Positions 1 through 9,983 are shown, counted from the first letter of the stretch. The stretch: 25,510 nt of DNA from Oehlia diaphana (GCA_003833135.1 QZLH01001434.1:5565-31074), one strand, 5' to 3'. Program-made: numbers and translations. The notes: generated by a model not told the origin, from the letters alone.

Positions 1-20
1 AGAATTAATCTTGATAGAGA

Positions 21-132
21 GTTAAAGAATTTTTGGTTGATTAAAGAATTACATCATTGACAACTTTGGTAGTAAGTTAAGGAATTACTGGTTTGATTTA
101 GGAGAATTACTGTGTTGACAACCTTGGTAACC
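21..132. repeat. Imperfect tandem duplication, two units of about 56 bp
   Basis: Two adjacent units (21-75 and 76-132) share the same order of words: GTTAA-GAATT, then GAATTAC, then TTGACAAC-TTGGTA. They differ by scattered substitutions and a 2-bp length difference. I see no open frame running through both units on either strand, so I call it a decayed tandem repeat. It could be the edge of a larger repeat that starts left of the window. Confidence 0.5.
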
Positions 133-399
133 AATCCAAGCTCTCAATTCAGGCGCCCCAACTTTGTTGTTGATAAAAGTCTGCTAATTCTGGAGGAGGA
201 ATTGGCTATGTACCTTCTTTTATTACTAAATAGAAATTATGGCACACTACTAATAATCTTTTTTTTAAACAGATAAATACAGAATATTTAAGGCTATTTA
301 ATAAGTATGTGAAAACTTAAAATCCAATAAGTTAAAGAAATTTGTTATATTAGTAATTAGCTTTCATTATATTCTATAAAAATCTGTTAATAAAGTAGA

Positions 400-960
400 A
401 ACTATGTAGAATAAGATTTAGATTATTTTGGTTTATAATGAATTTTTTATTAATGCCATTGTAATTTTCTCTAATCATGTTGTTATTTAGTAAGTAAATC
501 TTAATATATATTATTTTTACTATTTTTATTGTTATTTGCGTAAATCTTATTGTTATTTTTATGTTATTTTTATAGTTATTTTTCTTCATAGTATTGTTCT
601 TTATATTTTTTACAATTATTATTTTATTATATTTTTTATTAATTTTATTGTTTTTTTTTATCATTTTGCTGGTAATTTCCTTTTAAATAAAGTATATCTC
701 AAAAAATGACTTTATATAAGAGATGTTAAAGAAGTGCTTAGAAAAAATCTAAAAAAAGGTGAATTGTGATGTATTTTGTTTTTGTTTTATCATATCAAAT
801 TTTTTTCATAGGATGTTAACAAGCATCCATTCTAAGAATTTTGGTACTGCTTGCCACACATTGGAATAATTTTGATAACAAAACATTGGTATAATGTGGC
901 ACAGTATAGCAAAATCATGCTTTATTCAAAACATAAAAACGTAATTTAAATACAAATTAT
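400..960. repeat. Dispersed AT-rich repeat, copy A
   Basis: This stretch matches 4347-5345 over most of its length. Shared landmarks in the same order are AAGATTTAGATTATTTT, a long T-rich tract, TAAATAAAGTATATCTCAAAA, TATAAGAGATGTTAAAGA, AGCAAAATCATG and AATACAAATTAT. No terminal inverted repeats or protein-coding potential are visible; the long minus-strand frame inside (374-664) is only Lys/Asn/Ile codons forced by base composition. The part at about 789-885 is inverted relative to the other copy. It behaves like a non-coding interspersed repeat whose family I cannot name. Confidence 0.6.
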
Positions 961-984
961 ATTTAAAAGAATTTTTAACTATCA

Positions 985-1093
985 ACGGGGTGATAATCAC
1001 TGGTGACTGAAATTATGACGATCGACCAGCATTAAAAAAATATAGTTTCGGTAAAAATTGATAATTCTGGCCAACGGTGATGATCACCCCCGG
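985..1093. repeat. Palindromic GGTGATNATCACC pair forming a stem-loop
   Basis: Two near-palindromes, GTGATAATCAC (990-1000) and GGTGATGATCACC (1076-1088), are also imperfect reverse complements of each other over about 20 bp (985-1006 with 1072-1093). The segment can therefore fold at two scales. It directly follows copy A of the dispersed repeat, and a different strong hairpin follows copy B. No function can be assigned. Confidence 0.4.
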
Positions 1094-1566
1094 TGATTTG
1101 AAGTAAAAAACTATACTCAAATTTCAAATCTTTTTTGTAATAGATATTTAATATGTTCACATTTACTAATAAAATTAATAACCTAATAAATATTTGAGTA
1201 ATTTTTTTTTTCTATGATATACTTGTATTTGAGAATTAACAATAATAATCACTTAGCAGAAAAGATGAAATAGTAGTCTTATAAAACTATTTATGTGTTC
1301 GAATTTTTTTTTTTTTTTGGGAATAAACTGATCAGATACTATAATCTGAAAAATAAATTTTTTTTTTCATTTATCAGAGATTTTTTCATAAATTTATATA
1401 GCGTAGTATTTAATAATTTATATATTTAAATACTGTCACTAAAGCAAGGTAAAATAGTAACGAATTAAAGACATAATATAAAAAATAAAGTATATAGAAA
1501 TCAAAAATAATATATCATTAAATGATTCATTCAAAGAAATTTATCATAAACTTCGGCATTTCAAAA

Positions 1567-2766
1567 TTAAAAGGTATTTATAAGACGATTAAACAATAAA
1601 TAATAATCAATAAAGGAGTAACCAACAGCGGCAGTAGTTATTGAAATCGTACTAGTTCCTGCCATAATAATAATAGTTGGTTGAGAAGAATTAATATTAA
1701 TGCTGAATGGAGAATATATATTAGCTTGATATGAAGTTTTTATACGATTTTTTTCCTTAGAAATAACGTATCATGAAAGGATACGGAACAATGCACAATT
1801 CCGTATCACTAAAAATATGGTTTGGATACGGAATTTGCACGGGATTCATATGGAATTTACATGATTTGATCAATGATTTTATCATGAAATTTATACGATT
1901 TGGTCACTGAATTTACTATTTGTATTACAGTTTACTATAATTGTATTTACATAAATCTAACTTTACTTTATTAAATTAATAAAAAATAGAAAATAAACAA
2001 AATACAAATACGTATACATTTCATATACATTAGTTTTTTTAAAAATGTTCAAAAATGAATTGCTTATTAAATATACGGAATTTGTATACGGAATCTATAG
2101 AAACGTACATAAAATGTATACGAAACGTATCCTTTCTATATACATATTTCTTATAGGGTGGACTAGGTAGTTTCTGATCAATATGATGTGGTGGAGGTGA
2201 AAAGTTATTAATAGAAGTGAATTGCTTATCTGTAATAGTTATGGTGAGGAACATTATATGGTTATACTGTTGATGATTAGAGATTCTTGATAGTTATGAG
2301 GAGAATAGCACTAGTGTCATGGTTTAAAGGGTTGTTCGTATGTATGGGGAGAAATTTTCATTTTTTGCATTCGCAGGGAAGTCATTTATTTATTTTTTAT
2401 TTTATGGATAGTTAGGAGAACTACATTGATAATTTGTAAGCTAATAAATTATAAAGAAACACACGAATTTCACTCAATTAAAAATCAATCCCTAACTAGA
2501 ATTATAAAAGGAACTGCCAAGGAACCCAACCGAACCGAGACAGTAAAAAAAAAAAAAATCAAGTCACGGGGAAGTCATAGGAGAAATATTGTCGTTTTTG
2601 CACATCATGGGAAAGTCATTGATGTAATTGTAAGAAGCATCATTATAATTAATGTTTTCCTCTTAAATATCAACAGTTTGTGATGAATAATCGAGGTGAC
2701 TATTGAATCCATTTAAGGATTCATCATTGTTAAGAGTTTTTATGAAGAGCTATTATTATTATCCAT
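1567..2766 (-). pseudogene. Decayed Asn/Ser/Pro/His-rich coding sequence
   Basis: On the minus strand a series of short open pieces in changing frames reads like one degraded low-complexity protein. A possible start at 2766-2764 gives MDNNNSS before a frame break. A piece at about 2750-2564 reads NDESLNGFNSHLDYSSQTV and then NDFPMMCKNDNISP, with an in-frame TAA at 2665-2663 and a TGA at 2566-2564. A piece at about 2388-2324 reads NDFPANAKNENFSP, a repeat of the previous motif. A piece near 2228-2150 reads NNFSPPPHHIDQKLPSPP. A C-terminal-like piece of about 65 codons ends at TAA 1569-1567. Composition resembles disordered regions of fungal regulatory proteins, but no domain is recognisable. 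Stops and frame changes cannot be removed by normal GT-AG introns that I can see, and a terminal-repeat element interrupts it. The pseudogene call is an inference. Confidence 0.4.
1758..2155. mobile_element. MITE-like element with terminal inverted repeats, inside the decayed gene
   Basis: GAAAGGATACG at 1775-1785 is perfectly inverted at 2126-2136. The match continues outward with small gaps (AGAAATAACGTATCAT against AGAAATATGTATATA), giving imperfect inverted ends of about 27 bp. The interior is AT-rich, carries several ATACGGAA words (for example a GATACGGAA/TTCCGTATC hairpin at 1780-1807), and encodes nothing. I cannot define a clean target-site duplication. It separates two coding-like pieces of the surrounding minus-strand pseudogene, as an insertion would. 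Confidence 0.45.
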
Positions 2767-2898
2767 GAAATAACATGCTAGAAAATTTACAGATTAATAA
2801 ATTATTAAATTTCTTTCAATATAGAATATTTTCAATAAGACCAGCAGATGCTTTTTATGAAAAAAAAAAAAGTTATTTCGAGAGAAATGTGGTTATTT

Positions 2899-2900
<2 letters not shown>

Positions 2901-2929
<29 letters not shown>
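2901..2929. repeat. Homopolymer T(29)
   Basis: An uninterrupted run of 29 T. Similar runs occur at 19950-19973 (T24) and 25218-25235 (T18). Such tracts are common in this AT-rich sequence and their lengths are prone to sequencing error. It could also be the fossil poly(A) tail of a retroposed sequence on the minus strand, but nothing recognisable adjoins it. Confidence 0.85.
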
Positions 2930-2932
<3 letters not shown>

Positions 2933-4199
2933 TAAATGTTGATATTTAACGAGATTGAAAATTGATTTTTTTCTTTTTTTAAACAGGAATAGATGTATAT
3001 AGTAATAGATTCGGGAAACCTGACTTGATTGGTGTGATGTCATTGGTGCGTTTGTATATGCCATGACTAGTTTTACCGACTAGCCATTTTGGATGATACA
3101 CTCAATCAACAAAATTTTTATAGTAATCATGTTTTAACCGGCGCGTGAACATGCAAACTGCTGATATTTAATTTAGTGATTTGGAAACTAAATGTCAAAA
3201 AAAGGCGGAAAAGTAACAACATTTGTCATATTGCGTCGATATAGCAAAATTTTTACGCCAAGAAATCAAGTTTGACGCACGTAAATCGCTCACTACAAAA
3301 TGAAAGTGAAATTTCTGTTTGTAACAAATAATTAAATGCAAAAGTCATTTACTTTACACAAAAAAAAAAAAAAAAAAATTCTAATTCCCCCATTATTTCT
3401 ATTAAAGTAAAAAATAAATTATAATATTTTCGGTGAGATTTCTTTTTTATATCCAGTAAATTTGCATTGAAACTAAAATTAGAAATTAATTTAGAACTTT
3501 GCAATTGATGAATCAATAATAAATTATTATTATTAATTGAATTTAAAAATATTGAACATTATTTATAGAATTCTACTTACTTTGTAAAAATTTAAAACAG
3601 TTACAATGGATTAATATTCACTAATCATTATCATACATATAAAATTAACTATATTTATATAAGCATTAATCTAAAAATATATCAAATTACATTAGAAGTA
3701 CGAATAAAAAATTTGTCTTTGAAACAGAATCCTTGTCGCACAACACTCGCACTAATTGCTCCGATTTTCAGTTGCATGTTTACACAAGATATAACATATG
3801 CATGATTAATTTATTGGATTTACACTGAAACAAAATAGTAGCGATCAAAAAGAAATTCTTGTAAACCGTTCGTGTGATTCATTATTTTATTTATGTTCGT
3901 TTCAGATCAATCGATCAATGACATTTGAAAGTATTCTGGGAAAACATCAATATTTTGTAAAATTTATGCATTCTGATACTTTTGCATATGAAAGCAATGC
4001 ATTTATTAATTAATGAAATATAAAATGAGTAAGTAACAAACAATGTTTAATGATCTTTAATAATTGTTTCACTCAGAAATTTTGGGAATTCTGGGTAATT
4101 TATTTTGAAGAATATTCCGCTAATCCGCTTAATATTACATTGTAAAATTCATGTGCTTTATTTTGTTAAAATTAAAAAAATAATTATTTATTAAAATAA
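2930..4199. other. Gene-free AT-rich stretch
   Basis: I find no convincing open reading frame, RNA gene or terminal-repeat element here. The only long frame nearby (minus strand, 2873-3064) is built on the T29 tract and an AT-rich flank. A slightly GC-richer patch at about 3130-3300 has no coding signature that I can read. Confidence 0.6.
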
Positions 4200-4320
4200 T
4201 TTGTTAAAAAAAAATATTAAAATTTGTAGAGATAAAAAAAAAAGCATTCTAAATAAATTGAATAATTAGTCATATTCTCTTCAATTATAAATTTCAACCA
4301 TTTTAACCATTTTGAATACA
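4200..4320. repeat. 121-bp direct repeat, first copy
   Basis: These 121 bases are repeated exactly at 5762-5882, including two A-runs of 9 and 10 bases. After the repeat the two copies diverge at once: CTATATAC at 4321, TATTAAAC at 5883. Exact identity in such AT-rich non-coding DNA implies either a very recent duplication or the same locus represented twice in the assembly. Confidence 0.9.
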
Positions 4321-4346
4321 CTATATACGGATATTACAGCCCAATA

Positions 4347-5345
4347 AGAATATAAGATTTAGATTATTTTAACTCATAATATATATATTAAACTTAGTAA
4401 AATGATTTTGGGTAAAATAATGAATTTTTTATGTTATTTTCTCCAATTGTATATCCATATTATTATTTTTGTAAATCTTAATATTATTTTAACTATTTTT
4501 ATTGTTTATATTTTTATAAATCTTATTATTATTTTTGTATTGTTCTATTATTAGTTTTTCAATATTTTTTTATTATTTTTTATTAATTATTTTTTTTATT
4601 CTTTTTGCAAGTGGTAATTTTTTTAAATAAAGTATATCTCAAAAGATGAGTTCATATAAGAGATGTTAAAGAGATAGCTTACAAAAACCTAAAAAAAGAA
4701 TTGTAATGAATTTATGCTATATTGTTTTCAGTATGATTAAAATTTAAAATACTAACATTTATTTTTCATTCAATGTATGGTAAACAGTAGCTGTATTATT
4801 AAAATGGATGCTTGTTAACATTATATGAAAAAATATTGAAATGACAAAAAAAATAAACAAAATATTAGTATAATGTAGGGATGGAGACAGTTCGTCCAGT
4901 TTGCCATCAGTTCTACATCAGTTCCTATTTAAGAAAAATCTGAGCTACATGTGTCAAAATAAAGATACAAGTAAAGCATGTGCTAATGATGAATTAAGAA
5001 AATTTTGATTGGTTAACAATCAATAGTTGGTTCATAGTTATCATAATTTTGATGTTGATCATATTTTGAACCAGTCTTTGGAACCAGTTTGGAACTGGTT
5101 TGGTTCAATTTTTAAAAGCTATTAAAATAGTTTTTGACTTATAAATTTTCTTTTTTTTTATTTATTGTAAAAGAATAAGCTTTTCTTTATTCCCAATAGG
5201 ATTTTTGGCTCATATAAGTTCAAAATTCACGAGATTTGGATTGGTTCCAAAAACTGCTTGAAATTATGTATTGAACTGACTCCATCCCTAGTATAGTGTG
5301 GTATAGTGTAGCAAAATCATGTTTTGTTAATACAAATTATATGTA
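4347..5345. repeat. Dispersed AT-rich repeat, copy B, interrupted by a hAT element
   Basis: Second copy of the repeat at 400-960, in the same orientation overall. The left part covers about 4347-4875; the right part resumes at 5299 (TGGTATAGTGTAGCAAAATC against TGGCACAGTATAGCAAAATC in copy A) and runs to about 5345. The interruption is the 415-bp element at 4876-5290. Inside the left part, about 4740-4844 is reverse-complemented relative to copy A. No coding potential. Confidence 0.6.
4876..5290. mobile_element. hAT-type miniature element (415 bp) with 8-bp target duplication
   Basis: The element starts TAGGGATGGAGACAGTTC and ends with its inverse, GAACTGACTCCATCCCTA: 18-bp terminal inverted repeats with one mismatch. 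It is flanked by GTATAATG (4868-4875) and GTATAGTG (5291-5298), an 8-bp target duplication with one change. A TAGGG terminus and an 8-bp duplication are typical of hAT superfamily transposons. No transposase frame fits in 415 bp, so it is non-autonomous. The related repeat at 400-960 preserves the uninterrupted site (GTATAATG followed by TGGCACAG), which supports insertion. A relative begins at 25390. Confidence 0.85.
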
Positions 5346-5461
5346 AAATACTCTCAAATCTCAATAAATACTAGTATACTACATAATACTAATATACTTA
5401 CTTCTTCCTTTTTGGAAATTTATTGAATCCAACACAGGTCAAAATGTGAAAAATCAGGCAT

Positions 5462-5535
5462 CAATCAGTCACCAATCGGGCACCAATCAGGTAGCTGATT
5501 GGTGACTGATTGGTGACTGATTGGTGACTGATTGG
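5462..5535. repeat. Hairpin with 11-bp tandem CTGATTGGTGA units
   Basis: The right side (5495-5535) is nearly four copies of the 11-mer CTGATTGGTGA. The left side (5462-5490) is the reverse complement of 5495-5523 with two mismatches, separated by only GTAG. The whole forms a 29-bp stem with a 4-base loop. A further CACCAATCAGGCAG copy follows at about 5555-5568. It lies just after copy B of the dispersed repeat. Function unknown. Confidence 0.7.
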
Positions 5536-5662
5536 CATTTTCGCCAAATACCGTCACCAATCAGGCAGTTTGCTAACTTTTGATCCAGTGATCAGAAAAA
5601 GATGAAATATAGTTCATTGGAATCGTCTCAACAAGCCGAATCTAATGGTAGTAAAATTGTAT

Positions 5663-5760
5663 TTCTAGGATTAATACTTGACGAGATATTAAGTAAAATG
5701 TAAAAATAAAAAAATACTATTTATATTTATTTAATATCTCATCAAGTATTAATCCTAGAA
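5663..5760. repeat. 35-bp inverted repeat ending at the N
   Basis: Arms 5663-5697 and 5726-5760 (TTCTAGGATTAATACTTG against CAAGTATTAATCCTAGAA at the outer ends) match as reverse complements with two mismatches and a 28-base AT-rich spacer. The right arm ends exactly at the ambiguous base 5761. The mismatches argue for a real, diverged inverted repeat. Its position at the break suggests that the assembly failed at a foldback. Confidence 0.75.
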
Positions 5761-5761
5761 N
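5761..5761. other. Ambiguous base N, probable assembly join
   Basis: This is the only ambiguous base in the window. It is bounded on the left by a 35-bp inverted repeat and on the right by an exact duplicate of 4200-4320. That arrangement is expected where two contigs or two haplotypes were joined. Confidence 0.8.
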
Positions 5762-5882
5762 TTTGTTAAAAAAAAATATTAAAATTTGTAGAGATAAAAA
5801 AAAAAGCATTCTAAATAAATTGAATAATTAGTCATATTCTCTTCAATTATAAATTTCAACCATTTTAACCATTTTGAATACA
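5762..5882. repeat. 121-bp direct repeat, second copy
   Basis: Identical to 4200-4320. The DNA beyond 5882 is not found after 4320. The two copies may therefore be two alleles of one site, one followed by the dispersed repeat and hAT element and the other not. Confidence 0.9.
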
Positions 5883-6320
5883 TATTAAACTTAAAGCATT
5901 AAATCGAATTTTAAAAAAATATATAAAAAACGTTCTAGTATACATATAAAAAGAAATGTAACACATTTTTCTTTCAATTGAAGAAGTTTAAACAACAGAA
6001 ATCTCAAATTAAAACTTATAAATCGTATCTAAACATATCGATATAGGTGGATTTTTGATTGTGTTTTTCTATTATTATTTGAATAAAAAGTTTTTCATAG
6101 ATAATATTTTATTTATAAAAATATTTATTATTAATAAAGTATGTATATTCATTAAAAAGGAATCATAAATCATATTCATCATCTTAATTGAAAAATTAAA
6201 TGATGGCATATAAAAAATAAAGTCAAAGATGGCCGGGTTAAGAACTTTCAAAGTGAAAAAAAAAAGATTTAAGGAAATTTTACGAAATGAATAAAAAATT
6301 TTGAATGAATTTTGTTGAAG

Positions 6321-6512
6321 TTAATGAAAAGAGAATCCACCAAAGAATTGAGCCGTCAACGGATCATTTGTAATTTGCTGAGGAAGGTTTGCAATGCGTC
6401 TCAATGTATCTCTATTATTAATAATAGGTACGTTAAGTCGAATATGTCTTCTATATATTCTACTTATAATTCTTTGTTTTCTCAGTTGTTTTTGTCTTTC
6501 TTGAGAAGGCAT
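6321..6512 (-). CDS. Possible small Arg/Gln-rich protein, 63 aa, unknown function
   Basis: This minus-strand ORF starts ATGCCTTCTCAAGAAAGACA and ends TTTCATTAA. Its protein is basic and polar: the N-terminal half holds most of ten arginines (for example RQKQLRKQR, then YRRHIRLN). The C-terminal half reads NLPQQITNDPLTAQFFGG. The composition is unlike the Lys/Asn/Ile/Phe shadows elsewhere in the window, and the local base composition is less AT-biased. An A-rich stretch precedes the ATG, as at the protease gene. The overlapping plus-strand frame (6312-6524) is judged to be its shadow. No domain is recognised. It could be a real short gene, one exon of a larger gene, or a fragment of a dispersed family. 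Confidence 0.35.
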   Translation of the reverse strand: MPSQERQKQLRKQRIISRIYRRHIRLNVPIINNRDTLRRIANLPQQITNDPLTAQFFGGFSFH

Positions 6513-6524
6513 TTTCGTTTATAA

Positions 6525-9500
6525 GTTATACAGTAAAAAAAAGGATACAAAAAAAAAAAAAAAATATTTTTCAACTCGACGTATTTATAATTTAACAATT
6601 TTTCAGAAAAATGATCACGTGCCTGGGATTCTTCGGAATAAACGATTTTTTTTTATAGGGACATTATTTACCCTAGTATGGCTTATGATATTTTTTGAAA
6701 TAAAATATGTATATTAATCACTCGAGTATATACCATTATCGATAGTTATTAGAGTTTTAAGTATTTATAATTTGATCACAAAATTTTTAATATTTGCATT
6801 TTAAAACAAAATTTACCGAAACAGGATCTGACATTTTAGTAAATATGCAACACAGATTGAAATTAATTGTTAGTTATGTAAATGACATATGAATCAATGT
6901 CTCACTACATACTAAATATAATATTGAGAATAAACACGCATTTGTACGAACACTGATTACTGGCGGGCATTAGCGTCTTTTCCATCTTCCTTTGAGAATA
7001 AAGCATTTTACCTTTTAGGTTATAAGGAACTCATTTTTATTAATTGATTTTTTATTCCTCTTCATTGGTATCATATTTGTGTCTCAATTCTCAATTGATT
7101 ACAAAAAAAAAAAATTTTTTTTTGGACGCCTGAATAATGAAAATTCATTTTACATCAGTAGTCGATCCTATGTGATAATATAGATTAGGTTTGAAATTTT
7201 ATATAAAAAAGGAAATAAATGCATCCGGACCTGTCCGCCATGAATAATTCTTTAATTCTTTTTCTAGAATAATAAAAGAAAATAATAATTTTTACTAGAA
7301 TATTTTGTTTCAAATTAATTATATTTGGAAATTTATAATCAAGTTCATATACTAAAAAGATCGCTTAAGGGAAAAATTTCCTCTTATATAAATAACGCCA
7401 CTTTTATGAGATTTAAGTGGTTATCGTATGAATATAATATGAATAATCATAATTAATTTATTATGCGACACTGTTGCAAATCATACATGCATATCCAACT
7501 TACAAATATAGAATATAAAAACCTAAATTTGAACCGTGGTTTGATATATAAAAATCGAATTCTGATTCGTCTAATTTGCTACTTTAAGATTGTTAAAAAA
7601 AAAATTTCAAATATTTTTGTTTATTTTTTCAATAAAATCTTTTTAACATGTTCATATTATAAATTAAAATCAATTTCTAAAGTTTATTTAACGAGGGAAA
7701 AAATGAATTGTGTTTTTTCAAATAACGTAATATGGTAACACAAACTTTTCATCATTCGGATTTGAGCGGTTATGTTACACACCTGCTTTGTCATACATTA
7801 ATCTGAACATCATAAATTTTATAATAAGTAACATTTATAGTATTTTTATAAAGATAAATTAAATTAATGCAGATTTAATTCATTTAAATTGCTTAAGTTT
7901 GCAAGTTAGATACTCCCTGCTTTTGCGTATTAGAGTTGATATGAGGCGTTCTCAAGCACCTCAATTGATAGACTGATGAGTGATCTGATTGGTCAAAAAA
8001 GTTTCAAAGAGTTTCTTATTTTGATGATCAACAAATCAACAAGCAAGCTGAAAACCACCTTTTTTCTCAATGATCTTCAATAGATAGAAGACGCTCAATC
8101 ACTTCAATTTCAATTTATTTTTTTATACCAAAAAATGAGTTCCCAATCTTTCATAAAAAAAAAAAAAAATATCATTTTATTCTTAATGCAAGAAAATTTT
8201 AAAAGAAATAATAGAAACTTTGACCTTTTAACTTTTACAGTTTTACTCAAATTATAGAAAATACCCTATTACATTATTTTTAACTATAATAACAAAATAA
8301 TCTTTATTGTAAAATTTGATTAAAAAGTAAAATGATTTTACTTTTGCATTGAATAAAAACCCTAAAAATTTATTAGCTAAAGTAATTATTATATAAAAGT
8401 CAAAATTTGTTATCTTTATAGTAAAAATATATGCATAAATATGCAGTAGAAATTTTTGGCCCGCATTATAGAATTATATGTAATTCTGGCCAAAAGATGA
8501 TCCAGGCACCTAAACTCGAAATTATCAAGTAATAAAAAATTTTTTTTTTAGTTAATTAAACATTAGCCGCAATTAACTTGATTGGATAATGTTTGATTAA
8601 ATTCTCAATTGTCTAATTGTCCAATATCCAATTATTATTGGTCAAAACTGATGCCATCACAATTGGATTTTTTTTTACAGTGGCGTGGTCATAGAAACAG
8701 CAAGATTATATTTGCTGCGCCAAAATATAAAAAATTTGATTTATTGGGAATCGATTTTTAGATTCGATTAATCGATTCTATTAAATACGATTCGATTTTC
8801 GATCAAATCAATTTTAGTCGAATCCTACCGAGGTCATTTTCCCAACAGACTAACGCCGGCCATTTTATCACGTGTTCGTGCATAACTCTGTATAACTCTG
8901 GCCAAACCTGTCGGGCAAATGTCCTGTCAGGAAATTATTCGTCGAGAAATCGTGCAATTAAACATGAAGCTAGTATTAAATTTATTTGTTTCACGTAATA
9001 TTATAAAGTCTTAATCTATGGATAATGTAGAGGGTTTGCATACTTAATTTCCGTCATTATCTACGGTATGTATGATAGTAGGTATCAGGTAAAAATAAAA
9101 TTAAACAATGCAAAGTATTTCTGAAAAAAAAATAAGAAATCCGGCATAGTGTTTAAATTATTGATAAAAACACTACAATGGCATGTGCGGTAAGATGAAA
9201 AGGAGTGGTGCCAAGTTAACCAAAAAAAGTATAGTATGGTGTGAAATCGATATTGAATTGAGTATGATATAGATAATAAAACTGTAATAGCGTTATTATC
9301 AAACAAAAAAAGTATTGTATTTACTGTATATTTTTTTTATTTATAATTATACTCAACTGCCAAATTAAGTTAAATTGAAAAAAAATTTTTATTGTGAATT
9401 TTTTTATTAAAATCTTTAAAATATTTTTAATTAATACTAATTCTTAATTAGCCAATTTCAATTAACGCTCCTTTTCACAATTACTGTATTTTTGCTTTAC

Positions 9501-9669
9501 GTTTCCTTAAAGCAAGTTCATGTTCTTTTAATGCTAAAAGCTAAATCTTTTTCCCGAGTGGAGATAATATTTTTCTTTTGAGTGAGTAATTTTATAAGCA
9601 AAATATTATTCTATATACGCGAAAATAATATTTCTTTTACGTGGAACGAGTAAGACTTTTTTTTATAAG
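6525..9669. other. Gene-free AT-rich stretch
   Basis: About 3.1 kb without a supported gene. Frames such as 7463-7738 (plus) and 9085-9306 (minus) encode only composition-driven Lys/Ile/Phe/Tyr-rich peptides. Two CACGTG sites lie at 6616-6621 and 8869-8874. The phrase AATTCTGGCCAA near 8481 recurs from about 1063, which may mark an old repeat whose ends I cannot define. Confidence 0.55.
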
Positions 9670-9983
9670 CATGTATTTTTCTTAAAAAACACAATCCTAA
9701 ATTACCCCTGAGAATTACTTTTTTGGAATGAAACTGTGGCTTGTTATTTTCAAATTAAACAACACGTTGAATATTGAAGCGGCAGAATGTTTATAAAAAA
9801 AAAAATGAAACCTATAAATAATAATAACCATTGATATGATTGATTAAAGCATATAAAATAATAAATTATTTGACGTGACATAGTTTTATTTATTAATTTT
9901 TACGTACAAGCCACAGTTTTAATCCAAAAGGGTGATTCTCAGCAGGGGTAAAAAATTTGAAATTTTTTTAGGAAAAATACATG
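9670..9983. mobile_element. Foldback or MITE-like element with long imperfect inverted arms
   Basis: Left arm 9670-9744 and right arm 9906-9983 are reverse complements over about 75 bp with small gaps. Shared words are CATGTATTTTTC, AATTACCCCTGAGAATTAC (against TTTTACCCCTGCTGAGAATC read on the other strand) and AAACTGTGGCTTGT. The spacer is about 160 bp and non-coding. No target duplication could be fixed. It could be a foldback transposon or an inverted duplication. Confidence 0.6.

Noticed and set aside
374..664. Minus-strand 96-codon frame
   Set aside because: Almost entirely Lys, Asn and Ile forced by a T-rich tract within a non-coding repeat; no conserved frame in the second repeat copy.
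2039..2254. Minus-strand frame of 71 codons taken as an intact gene
   Set aside because: Its C-terminal half runs into the terminal-repeat element ending at about 2155; only the N-terminal part fits the decayed gene, so it is reported as a pseudogene piece.
7463..7738. Plus-strand frame of 91 codons
   Set aside because: Lys/Ile/Phe/Tyr-rich, no domain, no promoter or conservation evidence; consistent with AT-rich chance.
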